DNA from: Campylobacterota bacterium
GTDB taxonomy: Bacteria > Babelota > Babeliae > Babelales > RVW-14
Reading direction: 5' to 3'
DNA length: 64,000 nucleotides
Assembly: GCA_020633995.1 (NCBI GenBank)
Contig: JACKCO010000004.1
Coordinates: 248,001-312,000, forward strand
In this document: positions 25,777 through 34,390 of the stretch, piece by piece
How positions within the stretch are numbered: position 1 is the stretch's first letter
How the letters are laid out: the number at the start of each line of letters is the position of its first letter
The notes under the pieces: generated by a model
What the model was told of the DNA's origin: nothing
Database searches by the model: none
The model's input: the letters and a program-made list of their open reading frames with translations, nothing else
Made by a program: the position numbers and the translations under genes

Positions 25777-28224
25777 ATGCTCATGGAAGAATCGATAAAA
25801 TCAATGGAAGAATCTGTAAAAAGGGATGCTTTTTCACTCCTCCCTGTTTTGCCGCTTAAAAACTTGGTTGCACTGCCTAAAAGCATTGTGCCAGTTGTAG
25901 TAGGTCGAGAGATTTCGATCAAAGCGGTTGACCAGGCTATGCGTGGCAATAAAGAGCTTTTTGTCACAGCGCAAAAGTCATCCGATACTGAAACCCCAAC
26001 CGGCGAAGATATCTACGAATATGGGACGCGCTCTCTTATTTTGCAGGTTGCGCGTATGCCAAATGGAACACTCAAAATTTTAATAGAAGGTATTTCTCGT
26101 TGCCGCTTCGTGCATACACAAGAACAGGATGGTTATTTGTCTGCGTACGTAGAAGATTTGCAGACGATTCAAGATCTTGGAGATGCACAACGTGCAGCAT
26201 TGTGGCGTAATCTCTTTAATCTGTTTAAAGAGTATGTGAATCTGAATGAGAAGATTTCAAGTGATGTTTTAACGCTGTGCAAAGAGATTGGTGAGCTTGA
26301 TTACTTGACCGACACCATTGCCGTGCAAATGCAGCTTGATTTTGCTCAGCGCCAAAAGGTTTTAGAGCTTATTGATCTGAAAGATCGCGCACTGCATTTG
26401 AGCATCTTACTGCAAAAAGAGCTTGAAATTTTAAAGGCTGAGAAAAATATTCGCAAGCGTGTACAAAGTCAAGTTGAAAAGCATCAAAAAGACTATTACT
26501 TAAACGAACAAATGCGCGCTATTCAGCGTGAGCTTGGGCGAGAAGATTACCACCAAGAAATTGAAGATTTACGCAAGAAAGCAAAGCGCTTAAAGCTCAG
26601 CAAGGAAGCGCTTGAAAAGGTTGACGCCGAGCTTAAGCGGCTTGAGCAAATGCAGCCGACATCACCAGAAGCATCAGTGAGCAGAAACTATGTTGATTGG
26701 CTGTTGAGCGTGCCGTGGCACAAAATGAGTAAAGATACTGTCAGCATGGATAGTGCTGAAGAGATTTTGGACTCAACCCATTTTGGCATGCAAAAAGCAA
26801 AAGACCGTATCATTGAATTTATTGGAACGAAAAAATTTGCAGGTTCACGGCTTAGACGTTCACCAATCATCTGCTTGGTGGGGCCGCCTGGTGTTGGTAA
26901 AACATCACTGGCCGATTCTATAGCAAAAGCACTTGGGCGTCCGATGGTACGTATTTCGCTTGGCGGTGTGCGTGATGAGGCCGAAGTTCGTGGTCATCGT
27001 CGCACCTACATTGGTGCAATGCCGGGCAAAATTATCCAGGCAATGAAAAAAGTTAAGACCATGAATCCAGTCATTCTACTTGATGAAGTAGACAAGATGG
27101 CGATGGATTTTCGTGGTGATCCCGCAGCTGCATTGCTTGAGGTGCTTGATCCCGAGCAAAACAGATCATTTGTAGATCACTTTTTAGAAGTTGAATACGA
27201 TTTGTCCAAGGTAATGTTTATTACTACAGCCAACATGGTTGAGGGAATTCCATACCCACTACTTGATCGTATGGAAATGGTTTCACTCTCAGGCTACACC
27301 GATCATGAGAAGTTGCAGATTGCTAAAAAGTTTCTATTTCCAAAGATGCTAAAAGAGTATTGTTTGGATAAAATAAATGTTGAAATTTCAGATAAACTTT
27401 TGGCAAAAATCATTGATGAATACACCAAAGAGGCCGGTGTTCGCCAGCTTGAGCGTGTCATTGCAAAGATTTTGCGTAAAGGTATTTTGGGCATTTTGAA
27501 AAAGAAGAGCACAAAGACGGTTAAAAAAATTACCCTAGATCAGGAGCTTGTTGAAAAATGGCTTGGAGTACCGCACTATCGCAAAGATGAGCAGGAGCGT
27601 ACTTCAACCGTTGGTGTTGCTACGGGCCTTGCATGGACTGAGGTTGGTGGCGACTTGCTTGAGATCGAAGTTACGGTGCTCAAGGGCAAGGGCGGCTTAA
27701 CCCTGACTGGTCAGTTAGGTGAAGTTATGCAAGAGTCTGCGCAGGCAGCGATGAGTTACATTCGCTCACGTGCAAAAGACTTGGGTTTGAAAGAAAGCTT
27801 TTATTCAGACCTTGATGTACACTTGCATATTCCAGAAGGTGCTATTCCAAAAGATGGACCATCAGCAGGTATTACCATTTCAACGGCATTGACCTCTGCG
27901 TTTACCCAAATTCCAGTTAGGCATGATGTTGCCATGACTGGTGAAGTAACGCTTCGCGGTCGTGTGTTGCAAATTGGTGGCTTGAAAGAAAAGCTGCTTG
28001 CTGCGCAACGTTTTGGTATCAAGAAAGTACTGGTGCCAAAGTCTAACAAAAAAGACGTTGCTGAGTTTGCCAATGAGCTTGATAAGTCACTTGAAGTGGT
28101 TTATGTTGACCACATGGACCAAGTGCTCAAGCATGCTTTGGCCGAGTCCGTTAAGGTTAAGGCAAAGACGACGCGAGCAAAATCGCGTACGGCTACAAAA
28201 GCTAAGACCAAGAAAAAGAAATAA
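25777..28224 (+). CDS. lon: ATP-dependent protease La (Lon)
   Basis: About 815 residues. The N-terminal substrate-binding LON domain (about 20-210) has LLPVLPLKNLVALPKSIVP. A coiled-coil linker follows, then the AAA+ module with Walker A GPPGVGKT (about 369-376), Walker B ILLDEVDKM and the HRRTYIGAMPGK pore region. The proteolytic domain carries the catalytic Ser in PKDGPSAGITIS and the Lys in GGLKEKLLAAQ, 43 residues apart as in E. coli Lon. It degrades misfolded and regulatory proteins in the cytoplasm. The exact start is uncertain (ATG at 25777 or 25783; no strong ribosome-binding site). A Lys-rich tail (TTRAKSRTATKAKTKKKK) extends beyond the usual end. Confidence 0.96.
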   Translation: MLMEESIKSMEESVKRDAFSLLPVLPLKNLVALPKSIVPVVVGREISIKAVDQAMRGNKELFVTAQKSSDTETPTGEDIYEYGTRSLILQVARMPNGTLKILIEGISRCRFVHTQEQDGYLSAYVEDLQTIQDLGDAQRAALWRNLFNLFKEYVNLNEKISSDVLTLCKEIGELDYLTDTIAVQMQLDFAQRQKVLELIDLKDRALHLSILLQKELEILKAEKNIRKRVQSQVEKHQKDYYLNEQMRAIQRELGREDYHQEIEDLRKKAKRLKLSKEALEKVDAELKRLEQMQPTSPEASVSRNYVDWLLSVPWHKMSKDTVSMDSAEEILDSTHFGMQKAKDRIIEFIGTKKFAGSRLRRSPIICLVGPPGVGKTSLADSIAKALGRPMVRISLGGVRDEAEVRGHRRTYIGAMPGKIIQAMKKVKTMNPVILLDEVDKMAMDFRGDPAAALLEVLDPEQNRSFVDHFLEVEYDLSKVMFITTANMVEGIPYPLLDRMEMVSLSGYTDHEKLQIAKKFLFPKMLKEYCLDKINVEISDKLLAKIIDEYTKEAGVRQLERVIAKILRKGILGILKKKSTKTVKKITLDQELVEKWLGVPHYRKDEQERTSTVGVATGLAWTEVGGDLLEIEVTVLKGKGGLTLTGQLGEVMQESAQAAMSYIRSRAKDLGLKESFYSDLDVHLHIPEGAIPKDGPSAGITISTALTSAFTQIPVRHDVAMTGEVTLRGRVLQIGGLKEKLLAAQRFGIKKVLVPKSNKKDVAEFANELDKSLEVVYVDHMDQVLKHALAESVKVKAKTTRAKSRTATKAKTKKKK

Positions 28225-28228
28225 TTTC

Positions 28229-28254
28229 AAGGCCAGCAGTCGCTGGCCTTTTTT
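28229..28254 (+). terminator. Rho-independent terminator of lon
   Basis: Perfect 9-bp stem AAGGCCAGC / GCTGGCCTT with an AGTC loop and a following T-run, five bases after the lon stop codon. Confidence 0.9.
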
Positions 28255-28330
28255 ATTGTCTGCGTACAAAAAATATTTTAGACTGCGTGCTTGTGGTATC
28301 TTCGTGAAAACATAGTCTGCAAGGAACACT

Positions 28331-29413
28331 GTGGTAGCCAAAATCAAAAAACTGTTGGTAGTTTCTATTATTTTCTCTGTAATCTTTTCGTCTGTCTCTT
28401 ATGTTTATGGGTACGAGCAAGCTTGCAAAAAACTAAGAAATGCGCAGATTGCTGGTAGAGATTTTGATAGAATAACGCTTGCTCTGCAGATGTTGAGATC
28501 AACGCCGATTGGCTCTGAGCAACGAGCTCACTTAGCGGCAGCACTTGTTTGTGATGCTTTGTTTAGAAATGACCGAGATGCGCTTGATAGCTATCATAAA
28601 ACCTTGTTAGGTAACACTAATGACATTCGGCGAATGTGTTATGTGCTTGCCGCACGTTATTTGCGTTGTATCGTTGATTTGCCCGATGACATAAAAGTGC
28701 CAACATCTGATGATACAAGCAGAACGCAAGAACATATAAATTTTTCTAAACTCGCTCGCGCATGGAACTTCTTCCCTAGTGGTTATTATAACGTGAAAGA
28801 GACTTTTTTGGTTAAAGCTTTAAGGGATGAATACCGGAGGCTAAGTGAACTGAGTTCCTTGCTTATACAAGCTATCAAAAATGGGGACCTGGAGATGGTC
28901 AAAAAGAACGTTGAAGCTGGTGCTGATGTAAACGAATGGAATAACACGTTAAAGACATGTCCTGTTCGAGCCGCTATTGGTCAGGGTGGTGATCAGATTT
29001 TTGTGTATCTTCTGAGTCAGGGTATGGATGTATGCAGCTATGAGAAAGGAGCAACCGCTATTCCTCTTGTGCAAGCGATAACGGAGTCAAACCCAAATGT
29101 TGGGATTATTGAAAAAGTACTCCAAGCCGGTGCTTCTATAAAACAGGTAAATCAGGGGGTAACGCGTTGGATCAATGACTACGTGGTTTACAACAATACA
29201 CCGCTTGCTATTGCCTGCATGCGTCAAGCACCGCTGTATGTGATTGGGCTTTTGCTGCAGTATGGTGCTGACCCAACAATACAGAATTCTGTTCCTGAAA
29301 ATAAAAATGCTTTTGATTACGCTAATAATGAAACGCGTTTGCTGCTTGAGCAACACATGCAACGGCATGAGCTAGAGCAGGCTCAAACTGGACTTGAAAA
29401 GATGGATATCTAA
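28331..29413 (+). CDS. Exported ankyrin-repeat protein
   Basis: 360 residues starting at a GTG (28331) preceded by AAGGAA. The N-terminus (VAKIKKLLVVSIIFSVIFSS) is a signal peptide or signal anchor. Residues 30-170 are helical and without a recognised domain. Ankyrin-type repeats occupy about 175-345 (LIQAIKNGDLEMVKKNVEAG-ADVNEW, NTPLAIACMRQAPLYVIGLL-LQYGADP). It ends in a charged helix. The gene has its own transcript between the terminators of lon and at 29436-29465. It lacks the J domain and LKLKML tail. Probably a host-interaction protein, by analogy with other ankyrin proteins of intracellular bacteria; target unknown. Confidence 0.83.
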   Translation: MVAKIKKLLVVSIIFSVIFSSVSYVYGYEQACKKLRNAQIAGRDFDRITLALQMLRSTPIGSEQRAHLAAALVCDALFRNDRDALDSYHKTLLGNTNDIRRMCYVLAARYLRCIVDLPDDIKVPTSDDTSRTQEHINFSKLARAWNFFPSGYYNVKETFLVKALRDEYRRLSELSSLLIQAIKNGDLEMVKKNVEAGADVNEWNNTLKTCPVRAAIGQGGDQIFVYLLSQGMDVCSYEKGATAIPLVQAITESNPNVGIIEKVLQAGASIKQVNQGVTRWINDYVVYNNTPLAIACMRQAPLYVIGLLLQYGADPTIQNSVPENKNAFDYANNETRLLLEQHMQRHELEQAQTGLEKMDI

Positions 29414-29435
29414 ACAAGCTTTCAAATGACTAAAG

Positions 29436-29465
29436 AAGAAAGCCCCACGGAAGTGGGGCTTTCTT
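29436..29465. terminator. Bidirectional terminator between convergent genes
   Basis: A 13-bp perfect stem AAGAAAGCCCCAC / GTGGGGCTTTCTT with a GGAA loop, A-rich on the left and T-rich on the right. It lies between the ankyrin gene ending at 29413 and waaA ending at 29465, so it can serve both strands. Confidence 0.88.
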
Positions 29466-30787
29466 TATTTCAAATACTGATACAATTCATTAAGCGCTTT
29501 TTCAACGCGCGTAGCCTCGTACTCCAGCCACTCATAGGCACGTTGTCCCATGGCTTTCAGTTCTTGCTTGTCTGCAAGTAGTTGGCCAACATTTATAGTG
29601 AGTTCTTTTTCATTTGTGCACACCATGATTGCGTTAACTTTAAGCAGCGTTTCAACTTGATCTTGTGAATTGTAGTGGTAGGGGCCAACACAGGTTGGTA
29701 CCTGCCAGACTGTCGGCTCAAGCAGGTTATGTCCACCAACTTTGACAAAGGTTCCGCCTAAAAAAAACAAATCAGCGACAGGATAAAGGTTAAATAGGAT
29801 ACCAAGCTTAGCAACAACGATAACATCACAGTCATTAAAATCAGCATAGGCTTGGTCATCAAGGCGATCAAGTGGGGTGTCAGTTGAATTGTCCCATTCT
29901 TTATACCGTAGGCCAGCTTTGTCCAGCATAGCTTTCCAATTTTCTCGCCAGTGAAAGTGGCGTGGGGCTAAAATGAGTTTGCATGGTTGGTCTTTTTTCA
30001 GTGTTGAGAACAGGTCAATGTAGACTTGCGCCTCTCCTTCATGTACTGAGCCGACGAGTAGCGTTTGGTACTCTTTTTCTAGTGTAGCGTGCTCTAGTCG
30101 GCTGACGGCCATTTCCCGTTCGATATGTTTTTTCTTTTCCATAACGTTGTAAGCTTTAAGCTCACCCAAAACGCTGGTGTGGTCAGCATCAATGCCAAGT
30201 GAGGTAAACAGATCACGTGAGTCAGCATTTTTTGCATAGATGTGTTTGAAACTTTTAAGGAGTGGACGTGCAAACATGCCAAGCAATCGGTAACGACGGG
30301 CAGAGCGTGTGCTCATGCGTGCATTGACCATGTAAACAGGTATTTTTTTCCATCGTGCAATTATCAATAAATTTGGCCAAATTTCGCCTTCAACTAGCAC
30401 GAGCGCTGATGGCTTTATGCGAGCAAAAGCGATAAGAACGCAAGGCAAAAAGTCGTAGGGAATAAAACTCAGGTAATTGCTCTTGACCTGTCCACGAGCC
30501 AATTCTTTTGCTGCCACGGTACCAACGGTTAAGTAGGTGGCACTGTTTGCAATCCGTGTGTTGATGGTTTCAAGCATGTGCTGGATTGAGAGCATTTCGC
30601 CAACAGAGACGGCGTGAAACCAGATATTATTATTTGCCGGATTTGCTTTGGGGATAATGCCAATGCGTTCGGGAAGATTGCCAAGTACTTTTCGATTGCG
30701 TGAGATGATAAATAGATAGAGTGGAAGGAAAGGTAAAAAGAGTAGTTGAAGACTATTGTAGAGAATGAAGATAATAAAAAGAGGCAT
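29465..30787 (-). CDS. waaA: 3-deoxy-D-manno-octulosonic acid (Kdo) transferase
   Basis: About 440 residues from the ATG at 30787 (MPLFIIFILYNSLQLLF), with AAAGGT five bases upstream; the frame continues to 30835 but there enters repeat DNA. An N-terminal membrane anchor precedes the GT30 N-domain, which has the catalytic motif HAVSVGEMLS (Glu). VEGEIWPNLL and the C-terminal FFLGGTFVKVGGHNLLEPT segment are characteristic of WaaA. The enzyme adds Kdo from CMP-Kdo to lipid IVA at the inner-membrane cytoplasmic face. With lptB it supports an LPS-type outer membrane. Whether it is mono-, bi- or trifunctional cannot be read from the sequence. Confidence 0.93.
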   Translation of the reverse strand: MPLFIIFILYNSLQLLFLPFLPLYLFIISRNRKVLGNLPERIGIIPKANPANNNIWFHAVSVGEMLSIQHMLETINTRIANSATYLTVGTVAAKELARGQVKSNYLSFIPYDFLPCVLIAFARIKPSALVLVEGEIWPNLLIIARWKKIPVYMVNARMSTRSARRYRLLGMFARPLLKSFKHIYAKNADSRDLFTSLGIDADHTSVLGELKAYNVMEKKKHIEREMAVSRLEHATLEKEYQTLLVGSVHEGEAQVYIDLFSTLKKDQPCKLILAPRHFHWRENWKAMLDKAGLRYKEWDNSTDTPLDRLDDQAYADFNDCDVIVVAKLGILFNLYPVADLFFLGGTFVKVGGHNLLEPTVWQVPTCVGPYHYNSQDQVETLLKVNAIMVCTNEKELTINVGQLLADKQELKAMGQRAYEWLEYEATRVEKALNELYQYLK

Positions 30788-30832
30788 TGTGACCTTTCGA
30801 TAGATCCGTAATTCTTGTATTTGTGGATTGAC

Positions 30833-30985
30833 CAAGTTCTAGGTCCCCAATCAAGTTGGGGATGACGAGGATGTATATGTGTACGTTGCTTCAACTGCCA
30901 GTGTCGTGCTGAATTTATTTCAGCATCCAGATAATGATTTTACCTTTGTCTGGATCCTGAAACAAGTTCAGGAAGACAATTTGTG
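30833..30985. repeat. Cluster of three short REP-like palindromes
   Basis: Three different short palindromes stand in a row upstream of waaA: TCCCCAATCAAGTTGGGGA (near 30845), TGCTGAATTTATTTCAGCA (near 30907) and TCCTGAAACAAGTTCAGGA (near 30956). Relatives occur at 34852-34885 and 39590-39630. This kind of GTCATxCTGAATTTATTTCAGxAT element is scattered between genes in many bacterial genomes and is often mis-annotated as a short protein containing LNLFQHP, which also appears here. Confidence 0.75.
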
Positions 30986-31034
30986 TGACTTTGTTGATGA
31001 GTCTTTACTTCTAACAGCTATAGAGTCTCAGTTT

Positions 31035-32138
31035 TTATCTATGATACACAAAGATGAGTGCAATGATAAGCGTAACAAGAATGGCCATGAACAAAACATC
31101 ATTCATTTTTTGGATGTACTCATGGGCCTCTTTTGCCTCATGCGAGGATGATTCGCCGATTTTTTTCTTTTGAATGGTCAAGATAACATAGATTTGGAAA
31201 ATAAGGATTAAGAGCGATAACATAACAAGTGTGTAGTAGACAAAGTCGATGTGGGTGGTGTACCCAATGATAGGCGAGAGTTGATGAATCACCATTCGGA
31301 ACAACACAAGAATTGGTACTGCTGAGGCAATGTAGGTAAGGCGTGATGTATCAGTAATGCGAAAGAGTAGCGAGAACAATGCAATAAAAAATAGCACAAA
31401 CATAGGAAAGTACAGCGAGAACAAGTCTCGTGTTCCGTTGTTTTTAAAGTCGATTGAAAAGACGACACATGGATAACTGATGTGCATGTCAGCTTGCTCT
31501 GGGCACAGAATTGATTTTATGTAGCCATAACTTGCTCGTTTTGCTCGTATCGACCAGTTTTCAATCAGGTTTTCAGGATTGATGGTTAAGTCTCGTTGAT
31601 CAGCGGTCAGTATAAGTTCCTGTGGTGTTATACTTCTGTTTTGTACAATAATGTGCAGTGAGTGATCACCAATTGGAAAGTTTTTAAAGCGTAACATGGT
31701 TTTGAATTCTACCTGGATGTGGTAGGCAACTAGAACCTCATCGCCTAATAGTTTTATGATTGGATCTGATCGGAAAAGCAGTTTATCGTCTTTGACCAGG
31801 GAGTACTGGATGGAAAAATCATCCAGTGTTTTTATTGATTCTGTTCCTTTAGGGAAGCGAAACCATATGATGCCATCCATTAAAAAATCGTTTTGAACAA
31901 ATGAGAAACGAGGGAATGAATGTATATGTAGGCCGGTACGGACATTGGATGAAAGTTGTTGAGTTTGCTCATCAGGCTTGAGCAGAACTGGTTCTGTTTG
32001 TGCTGCGTCAAATTGTGTAAATTGCCAACCGATAACCAAGGCAATGTAGACCAATGTTGTTGCTATAGCAAAAATACGAAACGTCGTATGGGTAATGAGA
32101 TTGAGTATGGCTTGTAACAGTTCTTTGGTTTTATTCAT
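31035..32138 (-). CDS. Pentameric ligand-gated ion channel-like (Cys-loop family) membrane protein
   Basis: 367 residues. One N-terminal helix (about 20-42) is followed by an extracytoplasmic region (about 45-235) and four C-terminal helices (about 240-262, 268-290, 297-322, 345-366), the topology of pLGICs plus an extra anchor. FKNFPIGDHSLHIIV (about 152-166) matches the prokaryotic Cys-loop position (YPFDSQTLHIYLI in GLIC). The second helix and its loop, RLTYIASAVPILVLFRMVIH then QLSP and a Y.T turn, resemble the pore helix and M2-M3 loop of GLIC. Such channels open on ligand or proton binding. It starts one base after the stop of the binding-protein gene (TAGATG), so the two are translationally coupled. 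Family assignment is by eye and needs a profile search. Confidence 0.7.
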   Translation of the reverse strand: MNKTKELLQAILNLITHTTFRIFAIATTLVYIALVIGWQFTQFDAAQTEPVLLKPDEQTQQLSSNVRTGLHIHSFPRFSFVQNDFLMDGIIWFRFPKGTESIKTLDDFSIQYSLVKDDKLLFRSDPIIKLLGDEVLVAYHIQVEFKTMLRFKNFPIGDHSLHIIVQNRSITPQELILTADQRDLTINPENLIENWSIRAKRASYGYIKSILCPEQADMHISYPCVVFSIDFKNNGTRDLFSLYFPMFVLFFIALFSLLFRITDTSRLTYIASAVPILVLFRMVIHQLSPIIGYTTHIDFVYYTLVMLSLLILIFQIYVILTIQKKKIGESSSHEAKEAHEYIQKMNDVLFMAILVTLIIALIFVYHR

Positions 32139-33380
32139 CTAAATCACCCATATCTCTTGCCCAAAGGCGTAGCGGTTAGCTGGATTGAAGGTAATGCTAA
32201 TACCACCAAGATCAACATTGTTACTTGCTTCAATCTGTTCAATGAGCTTTGCAGGGCTAAAGTCACCATCAATATTTTTTATGGCATGCACAATCAATGA
32301 CGTGCATACGTAGTAAGCAAACGAAAGAATATTAAATGTGTCGTGTGGAGCGTGTAAGTTGAGATGCTTGCGATAATTTTTTGCTATCTCAAGTTCACTC
32401 AGGCGTGGGTTTGGCACGGTTGAGGTGTGGGAAAATTGGACACCTTTACCCTTGAGTATGTCGTTGACGAACAGGTTTGAGTCGATGCCGATAAACCGTG
32501 TGCCAAAATGGCCATGCTCCCAAAAGCGATTAATAAGTTTTACCGTTGGAGAGCTGCTCGAAATACAAATGACTACACGGGGGTCAAGAACGACCAGTTC
32601 GTCAGCTTTGGGTTGTATGTCGAGGGTAAAGCGATTGTAAGGAACGATGCCAAGTGGCTGTATGCCGCGTGATTGTAGCTCTCGTTCAAGCTGTTGGGCT
32701 GCGGCTGTTGAAAAATTGCCGTCTGAGTGAAAAATAGCTATTTGACTCAATCCGAGCTGGTTTAGACAATAATCGGCCAGGGCTTTTACTTGCGGTCCCA
32801 TGAGGCCAAATCCATTAATGACATTTTTAAGTGAGGGATTTTCAAGTTTGGGGTCGCCACCCCAGGCAAAGAACATGCTAATTTTTTGCTGTTCGATGAG
32901 CGGGAGAACTTTTAACACCCCACGGGTTCCCATTGTTCCTAAAAACATGGTTATACCGTGCTTTTCTTTCATTTCCTTGATATTTTTTTCTGTCAGGAGT
33001 GGGTCTGATCGGTCATCCATGCTAATCAGGCGCAGCTTTTTACCGTTGATGCCGCCGTCTTTGTTGACCTGTGCAAAACAGCTGTTGATTGCATTCTTTA
33101 TAATTGTTCCATATAGGCCAAAAAAACCACTAAACGCTGCTGATTGCCCGAAGACTATTTCTTTGGAATTGTCTACGACAAGACCTTTGCGTTCTTCTTC
33201 CTGTTCTATCTTGGCCTTTTTTTCTTTGGCCTCTTTTTGTTTGACCTTCTCTTCTTCTTTTTTCTGTTCAGCCTTTACCGCTATCATATCTTGCCGCTCC
33301 ATTCCGTAGCGCAATGAGATGAAAATAACGATTGGGCACAGCAAGAGCAGTATAACTGACGGCAATATCTTTTTTACCAT
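32139..33380 (-). CDS. Membrane-anchored periplasmic binding protein, LivJ-like (Peripla_BP_6)
   Basis: 413 residues. An N-terminal membrane helix (about 5-24, ILPSVILLLLCPIVIFISL) is followed by a Lys/Glu coiled-coil stalk (about 34-66) and a type I periplasmic-binding fold from about 72 (EIVFGQSAAFSGFFGLYG, NKDGGINGKKLRLISMDDR, FLGTMGTRGVLKVLPLIEQQ, QIAIFHSDGNFSTAA). Free LivJ proteins feed ABC transporters, but no permease or ATPase gene is present. Instead the gene is directly coupled to a ligand-gated-channel-like gene. A membrane-bound ligand sensor acting on that channel is the simplest reading (inference). The type I fold is also that of the amino-terminal domain of glutamate receptors. 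Ligand unknown; amino acids are typical. Confidence 0.85.
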   Translation of the reverse strand: MVKKILPSVILLLLCPIVIFISLRYGMERQDMIAVKAEQKKEEEKVKQKEAKEKKAKIEQEEERKGLVVDNSKEIVFGQSAAFSGFFGLYGTIIKNAINSCFAQVNKDGGINGKKLRLISMDDRSDPLLTEKNIKEMKEKHGITMFLGTMGTRGVLKVLPLIEQQKISMFFAWGGDPKLENPSLKNVINGFGLMGPQVKALADYCLNQLGLSQIAIFHSDGNFSTAAAQQLERELQSRGIQPLGIVPYNRFTLDIQPKADELVVLDPRVVICISSSSPTVKLINRFWEHGHFGTRFIGIDSNLFVNDILKGKGVQFSHTSTVPNPRLSELEIAKNYRKHLNLHAPHDTFNILSFAYYVCTSLIVHAIKNIDGDFSPAKLIEQIEASNNVDLGGISITFNPANRYAFGQEIWVI

Positions 33381-33549
33381 TACAATTCGCTTTTTTGCCT
33401 TTGTCTATGGCTTTGAAATTTGAAATATGAGGTGCATGGTACTGCCCAAGACCATAGCGTATCGATTTTTTCAGAGTCAAGCTTTTATCCAAACTCTTTG
33501 TTTTAGGGGGATTTGTGAAATATATATTTTGAAAAAAGTGTCAAAATAG

Positions 33550-33579
33550 TTGATTTTCCTGGTAAATATTATCTATTAT
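33550..33579 (+). promoter_or_regulatory. Candidate promoter for the three small exported proteins
   Basis: TTGATT (33550-33555) and TATTAT (33574-33579) with 18 bases between, 60 bases before the ATG at 33640, in AT-rich DNA. A by-eye consensus match only. Confidence 0.35.
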
Positions 33580-33639
33580 GAAATTAAAAGATGGTCAAGT
33601 TTACTAAGATTATGGTTTTACTCAAAGGGGAGTATTCCT

Positions 33640-34074
33640 ATGAAAAATGTACTGTTTCTCTGGCTGATACGTGTTTTTGTCATAGTTTGTGCTATATGTT
33701 TGCCTGCTACAGGGTTAATGCATGCGCAGGAGGTTCTCTATGGCGATACAGTTACGATTTATGTTAAAGATGCCAATGATAGTGCCCAGTATTTGGGTGT
33801 GAATGAGAGTGGAGAACTTGAGCTTTTTAGTGGTGCTGCTGACGCTGTTGCTTTTGTTATCAGAGGTGGTGAGGATGGAGCACACATTCAGCCGAACGAT
33901 AATGTTGAACTTGAGCCAGTTGGTGTAACCATTGAAGCTGCTCCGGGAAATGTTTTGAGAGGACCGATTTCAATGTTGCTTTCTGGGGGGCTGTATTACG
34001 ATGAGCTGTTTATGTTCCAGGAGCTTGTCAACCTTTCTGGACAAGATGTTTTTTACATGGAAAGAGTTGAATAA
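33640..34074 (+). CDS. Small exported protein, unknown; paralogue of the 34391 gene
   Basis: About 144 residues from the ATG at 33640 (MKNVLFLWLIRVFVIVCAIC), with AAGGGGAG upstream; the frame extends to 33550 without support. The signal peptide ends near LMHAQE. The mature part YGDTVTIYVKDANDSAQYLG ... VAFVIRGGEDG aligns with YGQMAYVYVKDKQGSNMFLN ... TKFRIGGGNAG of the protein at 34391-34834, so the two are diverged paralogues. The spaced beta-strand pattern and the YL-x-V/F-x-I wording recall a beta-trefoil or fascin-like fold, but this is a guess. First of three closely spaced exported small-protein genes (8 bp to the next). Confidence 0.75.
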   Translation: MKNVLFLWLIRVFVIVCAICLPATGLMHAQEVLYGDTVTIYVKDANDSAQYLGVNESGELELFSGAADAVAFVIRGGEDGAHIQPNDNVELEPVGVTIEAAPGNVLRGPISMLLSGGLYYDELFMFQELVNLSGQDVFYMERVE

Positions 34075-34082
34075 AGGTTACC

Positions 34083-34361
34083 ATGGGTATAAAACGAGCA
34101 ATTAACGGCATTCTATTTGCGGCATGCGCCTTGTGCATTAATGCAACTCAAACATTTCAGCGGGTTGCAGCCCCGGATGTTGTAGTTACCTACTTTGGTG
34201 ATGCTGCTATTCAGGAAGTACCAGCTCCTAAACCAGCACCAAATCCCGAATCAGGTATTCCGGACTCTATACCAAGCCCAAAGCCTAAGCCAATGCCGGG
34301 AGCTCCGGGGGGACCGGGGCAGGTGCCAAGTCCAAAACCTAAGCCAATACCTCAACTGTAA
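34083..34361 (+). CDS. Small exported proline-rich protein
   Basis: 92 residues with an N-terminal signal peptide (MGIKRAINGILFAACALCIN). A short segment, VVVTYFGDAAIQEVPAP, precedes a 45-residue Pro/Lys/Gly region. That region holds two copies of PSPKPKPxP separated by GAPGGPGQV and ends in PIPQL. Such polyproline regions can span the periplasm or the peptidoglycan, or bind SH3-type or WW-type domains; neither role is shown. The gene starts 8 bp after its neighbour and ends 29 bp before the next, all on one strand, so the trio is probably an operon. No family is recognised. Confidence 0.65.
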   Translation: MGIKRAINGILFAACALCINATQTFQRVAAPDVVVTYFGDAAIQEVPAPKPAPNPESGIPDSIPSPKPKPMPGAPGGPGQVPSPKPKPIPQL

Positions 34362-34390
34362 GTGAATAAAAAAGCTTAAAGGAGAATAAA

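Noticed and set aside
30879..31151. 90-codon plus-strand frame containing VVLNLFQHP
   Set aside because: It is made of REP-like palindromes and antisense to the channel gene; LNLFQHP is the usual translation of such repeats, and there is no ribosome-binding site.
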